Assembly: GCA_009701105.1 (NCBI GenBank)
Contig: WLKU01000024.1
Coordinates: forward strand, 1-13,351
Direction of reading: 5' to 3'
Length of the DNA stretch: 13,351 nucleotides
Source of the DNA: Actinomycetota bacterium
GTDB taxonomy: Bacteria > Actinomycetota > Acidimicrobiia > Acidimicrobiales > Ilumatobacteraceae
Part shown: positions 7,153-12,960 of the stretch, one piece after another
Position numbering within the stretch: position 1 is the stretch's first letter
Layout: each line of letters opens with the position of its first letter
The notes under the pieces: model-generated
Told to the model about the DNA's origin: nothing
The model's input: only the letters and a program-made list of their open reading frames with translations
Database searches by the model: none
Position numbers and translations under genes: made by a program

Positions 7153-8058
7153 ATGCCACTTCACCCGCAAGCCCAAGTAATCGCTGATCTCTTTGCGGCA
7201 GTGAGAACGACACCATTTGAAGAATTGTCACCCGATGAAGCGCGCGCCGTGTACAACGCCGGGCAAATTCCAAGCGAAGAAGTTGTGTTTGAAATACGAG
7301 ATATAGATGCAGATGGTATTCCGTGCAGGCTTTATAGGCCATCGTCAGATACGGACCTCGGGCTTCTCGTCTTTTTTCACGGTGGAGGCTGGGTGATTGG
7401 CGACCTCAATTCGCACGACGGAGTGTGTCGCTCATTGGCCAATAAGTCTGGACATGCGGTTTTAGCCGTTGATTATCGCTTGGCTCCCGAACACAAGTTT
7501 CCGGCGGCATTTGATGATTGTGCTGCGGCACTGCGCTGGGCGCACGATCACGCTGCATCACTTGGCATTGATAAGACACGAATTGCCGTTGGTGGCGACT
7601 CCGCTGGTGGCAACCTGGCTGCGGCAGTAGCACTTGCGCAGGAAGTTCCACTGAAGTTTCAGCTGTTGATTTATCCAGGTGTCGATATGACGATGAAATC
7701 TCCATCAATTGACGAAAATGCGACAGCTCCAATTCTTACAAAATCGGTGATGGCGTGGTTCGTTGATCATTACATGCGCTCGAGTAACGATCACTCAAAT
7801 ATTTTTGCGTCGCCGATGGCTGCCAGTGATGATCTATTGAAGAAGATGCCGCCAGCACTTGTGATTACTGCGCAATTTGATCCGCTGCGCGATGAAGGTG
7901 AGGCTTATGGAAAGCGGCTGGTTGAAAATGGTGTGAACTGCACGATCACTCGCTACAACGGAGCATTTCATGGATTTTTCAACATGATCACTCTATTGGA
8001 TGACGCACAATCGGCACATGCGCAAGCGTCGACGCTACTGAAAAAATATCTGGATTAA
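7153..8058 (+). CDS. Alpha/beta-hydrolase, hormone-sensitive-lipase (family IV) esterase
   Basis: The protein has 301 residues, the typical length for bacterial family IV esterases. HGGGW (76-80) forms the oxyanion hole. GDSAGG (148-153) contains the nucleophile Ser150, Asp243 in QFDPLRDE is the acid, and His273 in AFHGFF is the catalytic base, so the full triad is present. The N-terminal cap region (about 1-50) is present and there is no signal peptide, indicating a cytoplasmic enzyme hydrolysing short-chain esters. It lies 10 nt after the MFS gene with a Shine-Dalgarno overlapping the previous stop. Co-expression with an exporter suggests handling of a common compound, but that is inference. 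The gene ends 4 bp from the stop of the convergent hydrolase gene. Confidence 0.93.
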   Translation: MPLHPQAQVIADLFAAVRTTPFEELSPDEARAVYNAGQIPSEEVVFEIRDIDADGIPCRLYRPSSDTDLGLLVFFHGGGWVIGDLNSHDGVCRSLANKSGHAVLAVDYRLAPEHKFPAAFDDCAAALRWAHDHAASLGIDKTRIAVGGDSAGGNLAAAVALAQEVPLKFQLLIYPGVDMTMKSPSIDENATAPILTKSVMAWFVDHYMRSSNDHSNIFASPMAASDDLLKKMPPALVITAQFDPLRDEGEAYGKRLVENGVNCTITRYNGAFHGFFNMITLLDDAQSAHAQASTLLKKYLD

Positions 8059-8062
8059 CGAT

Positions 8063-8683
8063 TTATTCGTTGCCCTGAACTCTGTCGAGTTGTGGTGCAT
8101 CAGCATCGAGTAGTGCAAGTACATCGCCTGGAGTGATGGCCGTGCAAAATTCGCCGTGCAAGTTGGCAACTGTCATGTCGTGCACGAGCTCGGCGTCGTA
8201 GTCGGCACCATCAAGACCAATGCGATTAGTTGTAGCGCAACAGTCGGGAACAAGATATGTATCAAAACCAAGATTGCCGGCCATGCGCGTAGTTGTCTCG
8301 ATACACATGTTGGTAAAGAAACCGACAATCACAAGTCGCTTGATGCCTTTGCGGCGCAATTGAATCTCGAGATCGGTACCGATAAAGCCGCTGTTGACAT
8401 CCTTTTCAACACAAATATCTGTTGGTTGTACTTCAAAGCCTTCTTTTTGTGCTCCGGTAGGTAGTGAAAACTTGAGTGGGGAAGCTGCTTCGCGAGAGTC
8501 GTGTCGTGTGTACGCAACGGTGAGATCATGTTGACGAAACGCGGCAAGCAAACGCAACATGTACGATTCGGCGTCGGGGTTGTTGCGTCGTCCGGTTGGC
8601 CCACCCCAATGCTCGAGCACATCCACGCCCTTTTGAACATCAACGAGAAGTAGTGCGGTATCGCTAGAAAATTGTTTGATCAT
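8063..8683 (-). CDS. Cysteine hydrolase of the isochorismatase-like superfamily
   Basis: This 206-residue protein has the complete isochorismatase-like triad: Asp15 in ALLLVDVQKG, Lys94 in VEKDVNSGF, and the nucleophile Cys127 in GFFTNMCIETT. The intervening NSGFIGTDLEIQLRRKGI and the later GNLGFDTYLVPDCCAT follow the usual family pattern. Members hydrolyse amides or enol ethers (nicotinamide, N-carbamoylsarcosine, ureidoacrylate, isochorismate), and this sequence does not settle which. N-carbamoylsarcosine amidase would fit an organism handling sarcosine-type compounds, but I see nothing diagnostic. It lies 9 nt downstream of the SCO6745-family gene and is probably co-transcribed with it. 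No strong Shine-Dalgarno precedes the ATG. There is no signal peptide. Confidence 0.9.
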   Translation of the reverse strand: MIKQFSSDTALLLVDVQKGVDVLEHWGGPTGRRNNPDAESYMLRLLAAFRQHDLTVAYTRHDSREAASPLKFSLPTGAQKEGFEVQPTDICVEKDVNSGFIGTDLEIQLRRKGIKRLVIVGFFTNMCIETTTRMAGNLGFDTYLVPDCCATTNRIGLDGADYDAELVHDMTVANLHGEFCTAITPGDVLALLDADAPQLDRVQGNE

Positions 8684-8692
8684 TTGTTGATT

Positions 8693-9565
8693 CTATGTTC
8701 TTCGAGAGTCGCGAGCGGCCGGCATCCAGTTTTCGCCAGCGGTTGCATCGATGCGAGCCAGAAATCGGTAACCGATTGGTTCGATGAGTTGAACAAATTC
8801 AAGAGTGAGTTGCTCGCCAAGTTGACGCCACGCTTTTTCGCATAATTCGTTTGTGGTGTCTTCGATCTGTTCTCTAAATGCAAGTCCTGCATCATTGATG
8901 CGTCCGTTGCTCACAAAGCCACGGGCATCGAGCGCGGCCCATGCTTCTTCAAGTTGGGCATCGTCGGCACCACGACTGCGCGGAATCCAGTCGCCGGGAT
9001 AACCAAGAAACGCGTCGTGTAATAACCCTGCCTGCACGCCACTCACATCGTGACTTGCAAGTACCGCAAAGTGTGTGTCGCCACGCCACTCGCGAATGCA
9101 GTTGATGGCAAGCCACGCAGACAAAGCAGGGTCATCTTCGCAACGGGGCCATGCACGATGAGCCGCATATAAAACACGACCACCGAGGGGCAGTGAGTCG
9201 GCAGCATCCCAAAGCGACTTTGCCAACTTGCTCAACGGATCGATTATTTCTGGCGCGTATTCACGCAATCCTCGAGCAACTGCCTCGTTGCGCACTCGGT
9301 AAGCGTCTTCAAACGTGGTGTGCTGGCGTGCAACATCGAGACATACATCAATGAATTCCTTGCGAATTGAGTAGAACGCTGCGGTGACGGCATTGTTGCC
9401 AACCGAGGCAAGCGGGGCAGAGCGTGTGGTGATGTAGTAGCCCAAGCCGTTTGGCACGCCAAGCGCGGTGAATCGCGCAATTGCATCTGGATCCCAATAA
9501 ATCCAACCGATGAGTCGGTGCGAAGCAAGCGATGCTCTAGCACTCAGGTCACGCCAATTCGTCAT
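8693..9565 (-). CDS. SCO6745/SalK family protein (HTH_67-type), role uncertain
   Basis: The protein has 290 residues, counted from the ATG at 9565; a TTG at 9571 would add two. It matches the actinobacterial SCO6745/SalK family by its ordered landmarks: RSAPLASVGNNAVTAAFYSI near residue 50-70, GGRVLYAAHRAWP in the middle, then the signature IREWRGDTHFAVL, and a C-terminal part resembling a winged helix (LEEAWAALDARGFVS-N-GRINDAGLAFREQIEDTTN). Family members are often annotated as helix-turn-helix proteins, and SalK was described in a salinomycin cluster, but no biochemical role is settled. There is no signal peptide or membrane segment. It is the first gene of a two-gene operon with the isochorismatase-like hydrolase and diverges from alkB across 39 bp. 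It could be a regulator of that hydrolase; I have no direct evidence. Confidence 0.75.
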   Translation of the reverse strand: MTNWRDLSARASLASHRLIGWIYWDPDAIARFTALGVPNGLGYYITTRSAPLASVGNNAVTAAFYSIRKEFIDVCLDVARQHTTFEDAYRVRNEAVARGLREYAPEIIDPLSKLAKSLWDAADSLPLGGRVLYAAHRAWPRCEDDPALSAWLAINCIREWRGDTHFAVLASHDVSGVQAGLLHDAFLGYPGDWIPRSRGADDAQLEEAWAALDARGFVSNGRINDAGLAFREQIEDTTNELCEKAWRQLGEQLTLEFVQLIEPIGYRFLARIDATAGENWMPAARDSRRT

Positions 9566-9571
9566 GCGCAA

Positions 9572-9580
9572 ACGGTATCA
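9572..9580 (-). promoter_or_regulatory. Putative extended -10 promoter for leaderless transcription of the SCO6745-family gene
   Basis: On the minus strand TGaTACCGT resembles an extended -10. The seventh base after it is the A of the ATG at 9565, the ideal geometry for a leaderless transcript. No Shine-Dalgarno is present. The arrangement CTGATAC-N9-ATG is identical to that before the acyl-CoA synthetase at 1842. Confidence 0.3.
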
Positions 9581-9604
9581 GTCATGCAAGAATTATGAAC
9601 AACC

Positions 9605-10222
9605 GTGAGTACTCCAAGTTTGTTTTCTGATGCACTAGAACTGCTTCCGTTTGATGGCAGTGCTGTGTTGTATCCACGTTTCTTTGATGCCGACTTTGCT
9701 CGGGGAGCTTTTGACGAATTGAAAACTACAACACCGTGGGAGCAGCCAGAGATGGTCATGTTCGGCAAAAAGCATGCTCAGGCCGGGCTCTCTACGTGGT
9801 TTACAGATAGTGGAATTTCGTATCAGTATTCGGGGATTGTGCGCGAGGCACACTCGATGACGCTGCTGCTCACAAAGATCGGGGCAATGTGCACCGCGCA
9901 TATAGGCGCGCAATTCAACTCGGTACTCGTCAACTTGTATCGAGACGGACAAGACAGTGTGAGTTGGCATTCAGATAATGAAGCCGTAAATGGCAAGGAG
10001 CCAACGATTGCATCTGTGAGTCTTGGTGAGACGCGTCGTTTCGATCTGCGACATAAAGAAACGAAAGAGTTGGTTCGGGCAGACCTCGAAGACGGGTCAC
10101 TGTTGGTGATGTCTGGTCTCTCGCAGCACTGTTGGGTGCATCAAATTGCTAAAACAAAAACACCAGTCGGTCCGAGAATCAACTTGACGTTTCGACAAGT
10201 ACAGCCAGTTCATCTGCAGTGA
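9605..10222 (+). CDS. alkB: AlkB-type 2-oxoglutarate/Fe(II)-dependent dioxygenase (ALKBH2/3-like)
   Basis: This 205-residue protein is a complete member of the AlkB family that oxidatively removes alkyl groups (1-methyladenine, 3-methylcytosine) from DNA or RNA. The iron ligands are His122 and Asp124 in SWHSDNE and His179 in CWVHQIAK. Arg191 and Arg197 in PRINLTFR bind 2-oxoglutarate. NSVLVNLYRDGQDSVSWHSD and GSLLVMSG place it closer to the eukaryotic-type ALKBH2/3 group found in many bacteria than to E. coli AlkB. The start is a GTG at 9605 with no Shine-Dalgarno; AATTAT at 9591-9596 could be a -10 close to the start. The last 44 nt overlap, tail to tail, the 3' end of the convergent thioredoxin-like gene. 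The gene is divergent from the SCO6745 gene. Confidence 0.93.
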   Translation: MSTPSLFSDALELLPFDGSAVLYPRFFDADFARGAFDELKTTTPWEQPEMVMFGKKHAQAGLSTWFTDSGISYQYSGIVREAHSMTLLLTKIGAMCTAHIGAQFNSVLVNLYRDGQDSVSWHSDNEAVNGKEPTIASVSLGETRRFDLRHKETKELVRADLEDGSLLVMSGLSQHCWVHQIAKTKTPVGPRINLTFRQVQPVHLQ

Positions 10223-10655
10223 TTTCGCCCACGTGCGTTGCGATCACCTTGCCGTGTGAGTCGATAACGATGGTGGAAGGCACTGATGTCACGCCGAGTG
10301 CAGAGGAAATGCGACCTTCAGAGTCGATGACGACCGGCATTGTGAGGCCAATTTCATCTGCATACGCAGCCACCGAGTCGAGTTTGTCGCCCAGATTTAC
10401 TGCCACGACGGAGACATCCTGATGTTCGACTGCAAATTGTTGCAACTGGGGTAGTTCACGTCTGCATGGAACACACCATGTGGACCACAAGCTGACAACG
10501 AGTCTGTTGCCATTAAGTAAATCGCCGCTATTGATCTCGGTGCCGCTTGAGTCGGCAACGATGACTGAAGGCCATCGTGCTTCGGTGTCACTTGATTGAT
10601 GAGTACAACTTGTCAACGTCAACGCGACGAGAGCGCAGTAGATCAGACGCTTCAT
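10179..10655 (-). CDS. TlpA/ResA-like thioredoxin-fold lipoprotein
   Basis: This 158-residue protein has a lipoprotein signal peptide (MKRL, hydrophobic stretch, lipobox LTSC with Cys17), so it should be anchored outside the membrane. The thioredoxin fold follows, with WSTWCVPCRRE (active cysteines Cys61 and Cys64), the beta strand VAVNLGD, and the cis-proline Pro126 in VTSVPSTIVID. This is the TlpA/ResA/CcdX pattern of extracytoplasmic thiol-disulfide reductases. It is the last gene of the five-gene operon with Sco1 and PCu(A)C. In Bradyrhizobium a TlpA reduces ScoI and the CuA-site cysteines, so here it most likely keeps Sco1 or CoxB thiols reduced. Its ATG overlaps the stop of the preceding gene (ATGA), indicating translational coupling. 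Its last 44 nt are antisense to the alkB 3' end. Confidence 0.9.
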   Translation of the reverse strand: MKRLIYCALVALTLTSCTHQSSDTEARWPSVIVADSSGTEINSGDLLNGNRLVVSLWSTWCVPCRRELPQLQQFAVEHQDVSVVAVNLGDKLDSVAAYADEIGLTMPVVIDSEGRISSALGVTSVPSTIVIDSHGKVIATHVGEITADELAVLVETSS

Positions 10656-11029
10656 GAGGTGATAATGATCAGTACGCGATCATTGAGCAGAATCGTGCAG
10701 TCGCCTTCGATGGTTGCTACTTGTGTCCAGAAGTGACTCAAAGTTTCGCCGGGGCGCACAGAGAAAGGGCCAATGACATGTGTAAACGTGTCGTTATTGA
10801 CGACTACAAATTCGTCGCCAACTTTGACTTGGACAATCTCGGGTAATAAGTCAACAAATTCGCCGCGTGCAACAGCATCAAATGTGCCGGCAGGTACGAC
10901 AACGCGTAGGACGGTTCCCGTAGTGACAACCGAGGGCGTTGCGGAGTTGCTGCAAGAAGCAACAACAAGCGCCATCATGGTCACGAACACGCCAAACGAG
11001 ATGATCGTTCGGCGTGTTCGTGTTTTCAT
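10652..11029 (-). CDS. Small cupredoxin-like lipoprotein lacking a full copper site
   Basis: This 125-residue protein has a basic N-terminus, a hydrophobic stretch and a lipobox VASC (Cys26). The mature part (about 38-125) reads like a small all-beta cupredoxin fold: VLRVVVPAGTF, then IVQVKVGDEFVVVNNDTFTHVIGPF with His84 in the place of the first copper histidine, then GETLSHFW with His99. EGDCTILL follows, with Cys111 in the place of the copper cysteine. The C-x-x-H-P/x-M loop that normally closes a type 1 copper site is missing after Cys111 (residues TILLND instead), so a classical blue-copper centre is unlikely. The gene lies 14 nt after the PCu(A)C gene and overlaps the next by ATGA. Context suggests a copper-carrying or copper-sensing accessory of CuA assembly. 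The fold is inferred from the pattern; the function is not known to me. Confidence 0.7.
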   Translation of the reverse strand: MKTRTRRTIISFGVFVTMMALVVASCSNSATPSVVTTGTVLRVVVPAGTFDAVARGEFVDLLPEIVQVKVGDEFVVVNNDTFTHVIGPFSVRPGETLSHFWTQVATIEGDCTILLNDRVLIIITS

Positions 11030-11043
11030 GGTGTGCTGAATAA

Positions 11044-11538
11044 TTACGGAGCTTCGGTCAAAACTGGAACATCAACAATGGTTGTTGCGCCAGACTCGAA
11101 TGTCAGGGTGACAGCAATTGAAGTGCCGGTTTCGAGGGGCTTGGCGAGCTTCATGAGCATGATGTGGAAGCCACCCGAGACAAGCGCAAGAGGTGTTCCT
11201 GCTGTCATCGGTATTGACGCAATCTCTTGCATTCCCATTGAGCCATCCGCTGCTGTTGTGGTCTCATGCACCTGTGTCATTCCGGCAATTGCCATGTCGA
11301 CCGATGCGCCAACTAGTGCGTCATCTGCGCTTGGAGTGATGTTCATGTAGACCACACCAACTGTTGATTCCATTGGACTGGTGCGAGCCCAAGCTCCATC
11401 GACGGTGAATGTCGTCTCGGTTACAACCACAGTGGTATCTGGCGCCACTGTGTCTGTCGTGCTGGTTGAACTACCGCACGATGTGGCAAATAGTGTGAGC
11501 GCCGCAATTGTGGTGACGGCGAGTGTTGCTTTTCTCAT
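11044..11538 (-). CDS. PCu(A)C-type copper chaperone, lipoprotein
   Basis: This 164-residue protein has a lipoprotein signal (lipobox ATSC, Cys21) followed by a low-complexity Ser/Thr linker (22-43) and a PCu(A)C domain (about 44-160). The copper motif is intact in spacing: His91, Met103, His125 and Met127, that is H-x11-M-x21-H-x-M, although the residue after the first His is Glu rather than Met. The stretch GGFHIMLMKL is diagnostic. PCu(A)C binds Cu(I) outside the cytoplasmic membrane and passes it to the CuA centre of cytochrome c oxidase subunit II or to Sco1. It starts 3 nt after the Sco1 stop with a clear Shine-Dalgarno inside the sco1 end, and continues the operon into the cupredoxin-like gene. 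Confidence 0.92.
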   Translation of the reverse strand: MRKATLAVTTIAALTLFATSCGSSTSTTDTVAPDTTVVVTETTFTVDGAWARTSPMESTVGVVYMNITPSADDALVGASVDMAIAGMTQVHETTTAADGSMGMQEIASIPMTAGTPLALVSGGFHIMLMKLAKPLETGTSIAVTLTFESGATTIVDVPVLTEAP

Positions 11539-11541
11539 TAC

Positions 11542-12156
11542 TTATTCTCCCTTGTTGATGTTGTTGATGAGAATTTGAAGATCGTTGGTGAATCCGTCAG
11601 CGCCAACGCCGAATGGGAGTTCGTCAATAACGGTTCCCATGTCATCAACGATGTATGCAAGAGCCGTGTGGGTCACCTCGATCACTCCTAAGGCATTGGT
11701 AGTGACCGAGGAATTGGCGAGGAATTCTTCTTCTGCGGTCTTTAACTCGACCATGTCGGTCGTGCGAATGACATGAAATCTGTCGACATACGAACTGAGG
11801 TAGGGAGCAAGTCGATCAACAGTGTCGCGCAGTGGGTCAACCGTGACGAATGCGAGGTCAACAATGTCGGATGTTGGGCCGATTCGTTTGAACGCAGATC
11901 GAAGATCGGCCAACGTGGTGGGGCAGAGGTCTGGGCACATGGTGTAGCCGAAGTAGACAACCAATAACTCGTCAGGTTTTGCCCGCATGGTGAATGGTGC
12001 TGACGCAGCACCAATGAATTCCTCTGGCAATGTCACGACCGCCACATTGAGCGGATTGTCGCGGACTAAACCGACGAGTACTTGCTGATCGGCTCCGCAG
12101 CCCGCAGTAGCGAGGGCCACTGCGGACGCGAAACCAACCATACGTATGAACTTCAT
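11542..12156 (-). CDS. SCO1/SenC family copper-metallochaperone lipoprotein
   Basis: This 204-residue protein has a signal peptide ending in lipobox ATAGC (Cys20) and a thioredoxin-like Sco domain. The copper ligands are Cys74 and Cys78 in YTMCPDLCPTTL and His163 in VIEVTHTALAYIVD. FVTVDPLRDT (103-112) is the usual Sco strand with its aspartate. Sco1 proteins deliver copper to, or reduce, the CuA site of cytochrome c oxidase on the outer face of the membrane. It is the second gene of the operon, 11 nt after the membrane-protein gene and 3 nt before the PCu(A)C gene. No Shine-Dalgarno is visible before the ATG at 12156, which suggests coupling to the upstream gene. Confidence 0.94.
   Translation of the reverse strand: MKFIRMVGFASAVALATAGCGADQQVLVGLVRDNPLNVAVVTLPEEFIGAASAPFTMRAKPDELLVVYFGYTMCPDLCPTTLADLRSAFKRIGPTSDIVDLAFVTVDPLRDTVDRLAPYLSSYVDRFHVIRTTDMVELKTAEEEFLANSSVTTNALGVIEVTHTALAYIVDDMGTVIDELPFGVGADGFTNDLQILINNINKGE
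11547..11551 (-). promoter_or_regulatory. Ribosome binding site of the PCu(A)C gene
   Basis: On the minus strand GGGAGAA sits 8 nt before the ATG at 11538, inside the last codons of the sco1 gene. It is one of the few strong Shine-Dalgarno sites in the window and suggests this chaperone is translated efficiently relative to its neighbours. Confidence 0.6.
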
Positions 12157-12167
12157 TTTTTGAATAG

Positions 12168-12782
12168 TTACTTCAGTGCCAAGGCGACTTTGTCTTTTGG
12201 AGTTGAAAATGCGTGGATGAAACCAGCAATGCTGGCGAGCAACATCACGATTGCTCCAAGGAAACTCAACATTCCAGCAAGCGCGGCTTTCTCGCCGAAA
12301 ATACTGAAACCATATGAAGTAAGCAAAAGACCACGAAGAGTCTCACCTTTAAACATTGTTTCGCGTTGTCCAGTGATTTTGTCGAGGTCTGCCTTCAGCG
12401 CATCGACGTTGCTTGCGTTGGCCGCAGTCGCATCGGCAAGTGCAGTCTTTGCTTTGGTCTGGATGGCTCCAATTGTTGCGTATGTTTCGCCGCCACCAAT
12501 GCCCTTGAGGTGCATGCCGATGTAGTCGTTGGCGTAGCACTCAGCTTTTTTGCCGGAGTCAAGTGGTGTGCCTGCGTTTTCGGTAAGGCAAGTCGATGCC
12601 TTTTCTTCGTCAGAGAGAAACTCAGCAGCGGTGAAGCTGATTTTCTGCTGGGCAAGTTGGTCATGGACGTATGAGTCTGCGAAATCGGCGTTGGTCTTAA
12701 AAACAAAGCCAAGGAGTACCAGCAAGATTGCTATTGCTACACCTCCCGCACTGAAGATCATGTCAAGTGTTCTGCGTTTCAT
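12168..12782 (-). CDS. Two-helix membrane protein with an extracytoplasmic Cys pair, operon leader, function unknown
   Basis: The protein has 204 residues. A basic MKRR start is followed by a transmembrane helix (about 10-28), a roughly 120-residue external domain and a second strong helix (about 167-192); a weaker hydrophobic stretch covers 149-162. The external domain holds two cysteines, Cys65 and Cys82, bracketing a 16-residue segment that could form a disulfide or bind metal, then YANDYIGMHLKGIGGGETYATIG and a helical Ala/Asp-rich part (104-140). The layout (TM, conserved sensor-like loop with GG-x-TY, TM) recalls small actinobacterial membrane proteins that databases often mislabel as LigA ring-opening dioxygenase; that likeness is from memory and moderate. 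It is the first gene of the Sco1/PCu(A)C/TlpA operon, so a role in copper delivery or oxidase assembly is inferred from context only. Confidence 0.8.
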   Translation of the reverse strand: MKRRTLDMIFSAGGVAIAILLVLLGFVFKTNADFADSYVHDQLAQQKISFTAAEFLSDEEKASTCLTENAGTPLDSGKKAECYANDYIGMHLKGIGGGETYATIGAIQTKAKTALADATAANASNVDALKADLDKITGQRETMFKGETLRGLLLTSYGFSIFGEKAALAGMLSFLGAIVMLLASIAGFIHAFSTPKDKVALALK

Positions 12783-12807
12783 TATGTTTTGTCGCTCGAA
12801 TTGTTGG

Positions 12808-12816
12808 AAGTTATCA
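12808..12816 (-). promoter_or_regulatory. Possible extended -10 of the copper-chaperone operon
   Basis: On the minus strand TGaTAACTT resembles an extended -10, like the TGATAC elements before 1842 and 9565. It would start transcription near 12801, about 19 nt before the ATG at 12782. The -35 position would then fall within the inverted repeat 12823-12856, which could act as an operator. A competing upstream promoter (ATGACA at 12880-12885, 17 nt, TTTAGT at 12857-12862) would start inside the repeat. Neither is proven. Confidence 0.25.
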
Positions 12817-12822
12817 AGCGAC

Positions 12823-12856
12823 GATCACCTCCTACGCCTAAGAGTAGGAGGTGATC
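12823..12856. repeat. 13-bp perfect inverted repeat, one arm identical to the 16S rRNA anti-Shine-Dalgarno tail
   Basis: The arms GATCACCTCCTAC (12823-12835) and GTAGGAGGTGATC (12844-12856) are exact reverse complements around an 8-nt loop. GATCACCTCCT is the highly conserved 3' end of 16S rRNA. The structure therefore carries both an anti-Shine-Dalgarno and a superconsensus Shine-Dalgarno on either strand. No U-run follows on either strand, so it is not a standard intrinsic terminator. It lies about 40 bp upstream of the copper-operon start codon. It could be an operator or a translation-controlling hairpin. Confidence 0.85.
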
Positions 12857-12924
12857 ACTAAATGAACTTATGAAACCACTGTCATCTAATTCACAGATGG
12901 TATTAAGCACACCTAATTGTTGTG

Positions 12925-12957
12925 TGTACCTAACTTGTACCTAGCTTGTTAATTACT
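12925..12957. repeat. Three tandem 11-bp direct repeats in the operon upstream region
   Basis: TGTACCTAACT, TGTACCTAGCT and TGTTAATTACT follow one another without gaps. Units 1 and 2 differ at one base; unit 3 keeps TGT and ACT at its ends. A related ACCTAAT occurs at 12911-12917. An 11-bp period places units on one DNA face, as in binding sites of OmpR/PhoB-type response regulators. The array abuts the stop codon of the homocysteine methyltransferase gene. A weak 6-bp inverted repeat CTAGCT/AGCTAG (12941-12946, 12959-12964) overlaps it. Confidence 0.55.
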
Positions 12958-12960
12958 TAG

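Noticed and set aside
12823..12833. Remnant of a 16S rRNA gene or integration site at a 16S 3' end
   Set aside because: Only 11 nt match and the bases around them do not continue the 16S sequence; the match is embedded in a symmetrical palindrome instead.
12823..12856. The inverted repeat as an intrinsic terminator of the homocysteine methyltransferase gene
   Set aside because: The stem is strong, but neither strand has a T-run after it, and it lies over 100 bp from the stop codon and close to the next gene's start.
12870..12944. 24-codon + strand ORF beginning just after the superconsensus Shine-Dalgarno at 12846-12851
   Set aside because: The nearest ATG (12862) gives only a 3-codon ORF. 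The ATG at 12870 is too far from the SD and the product has no recognisable features; I see no + strand promoter.
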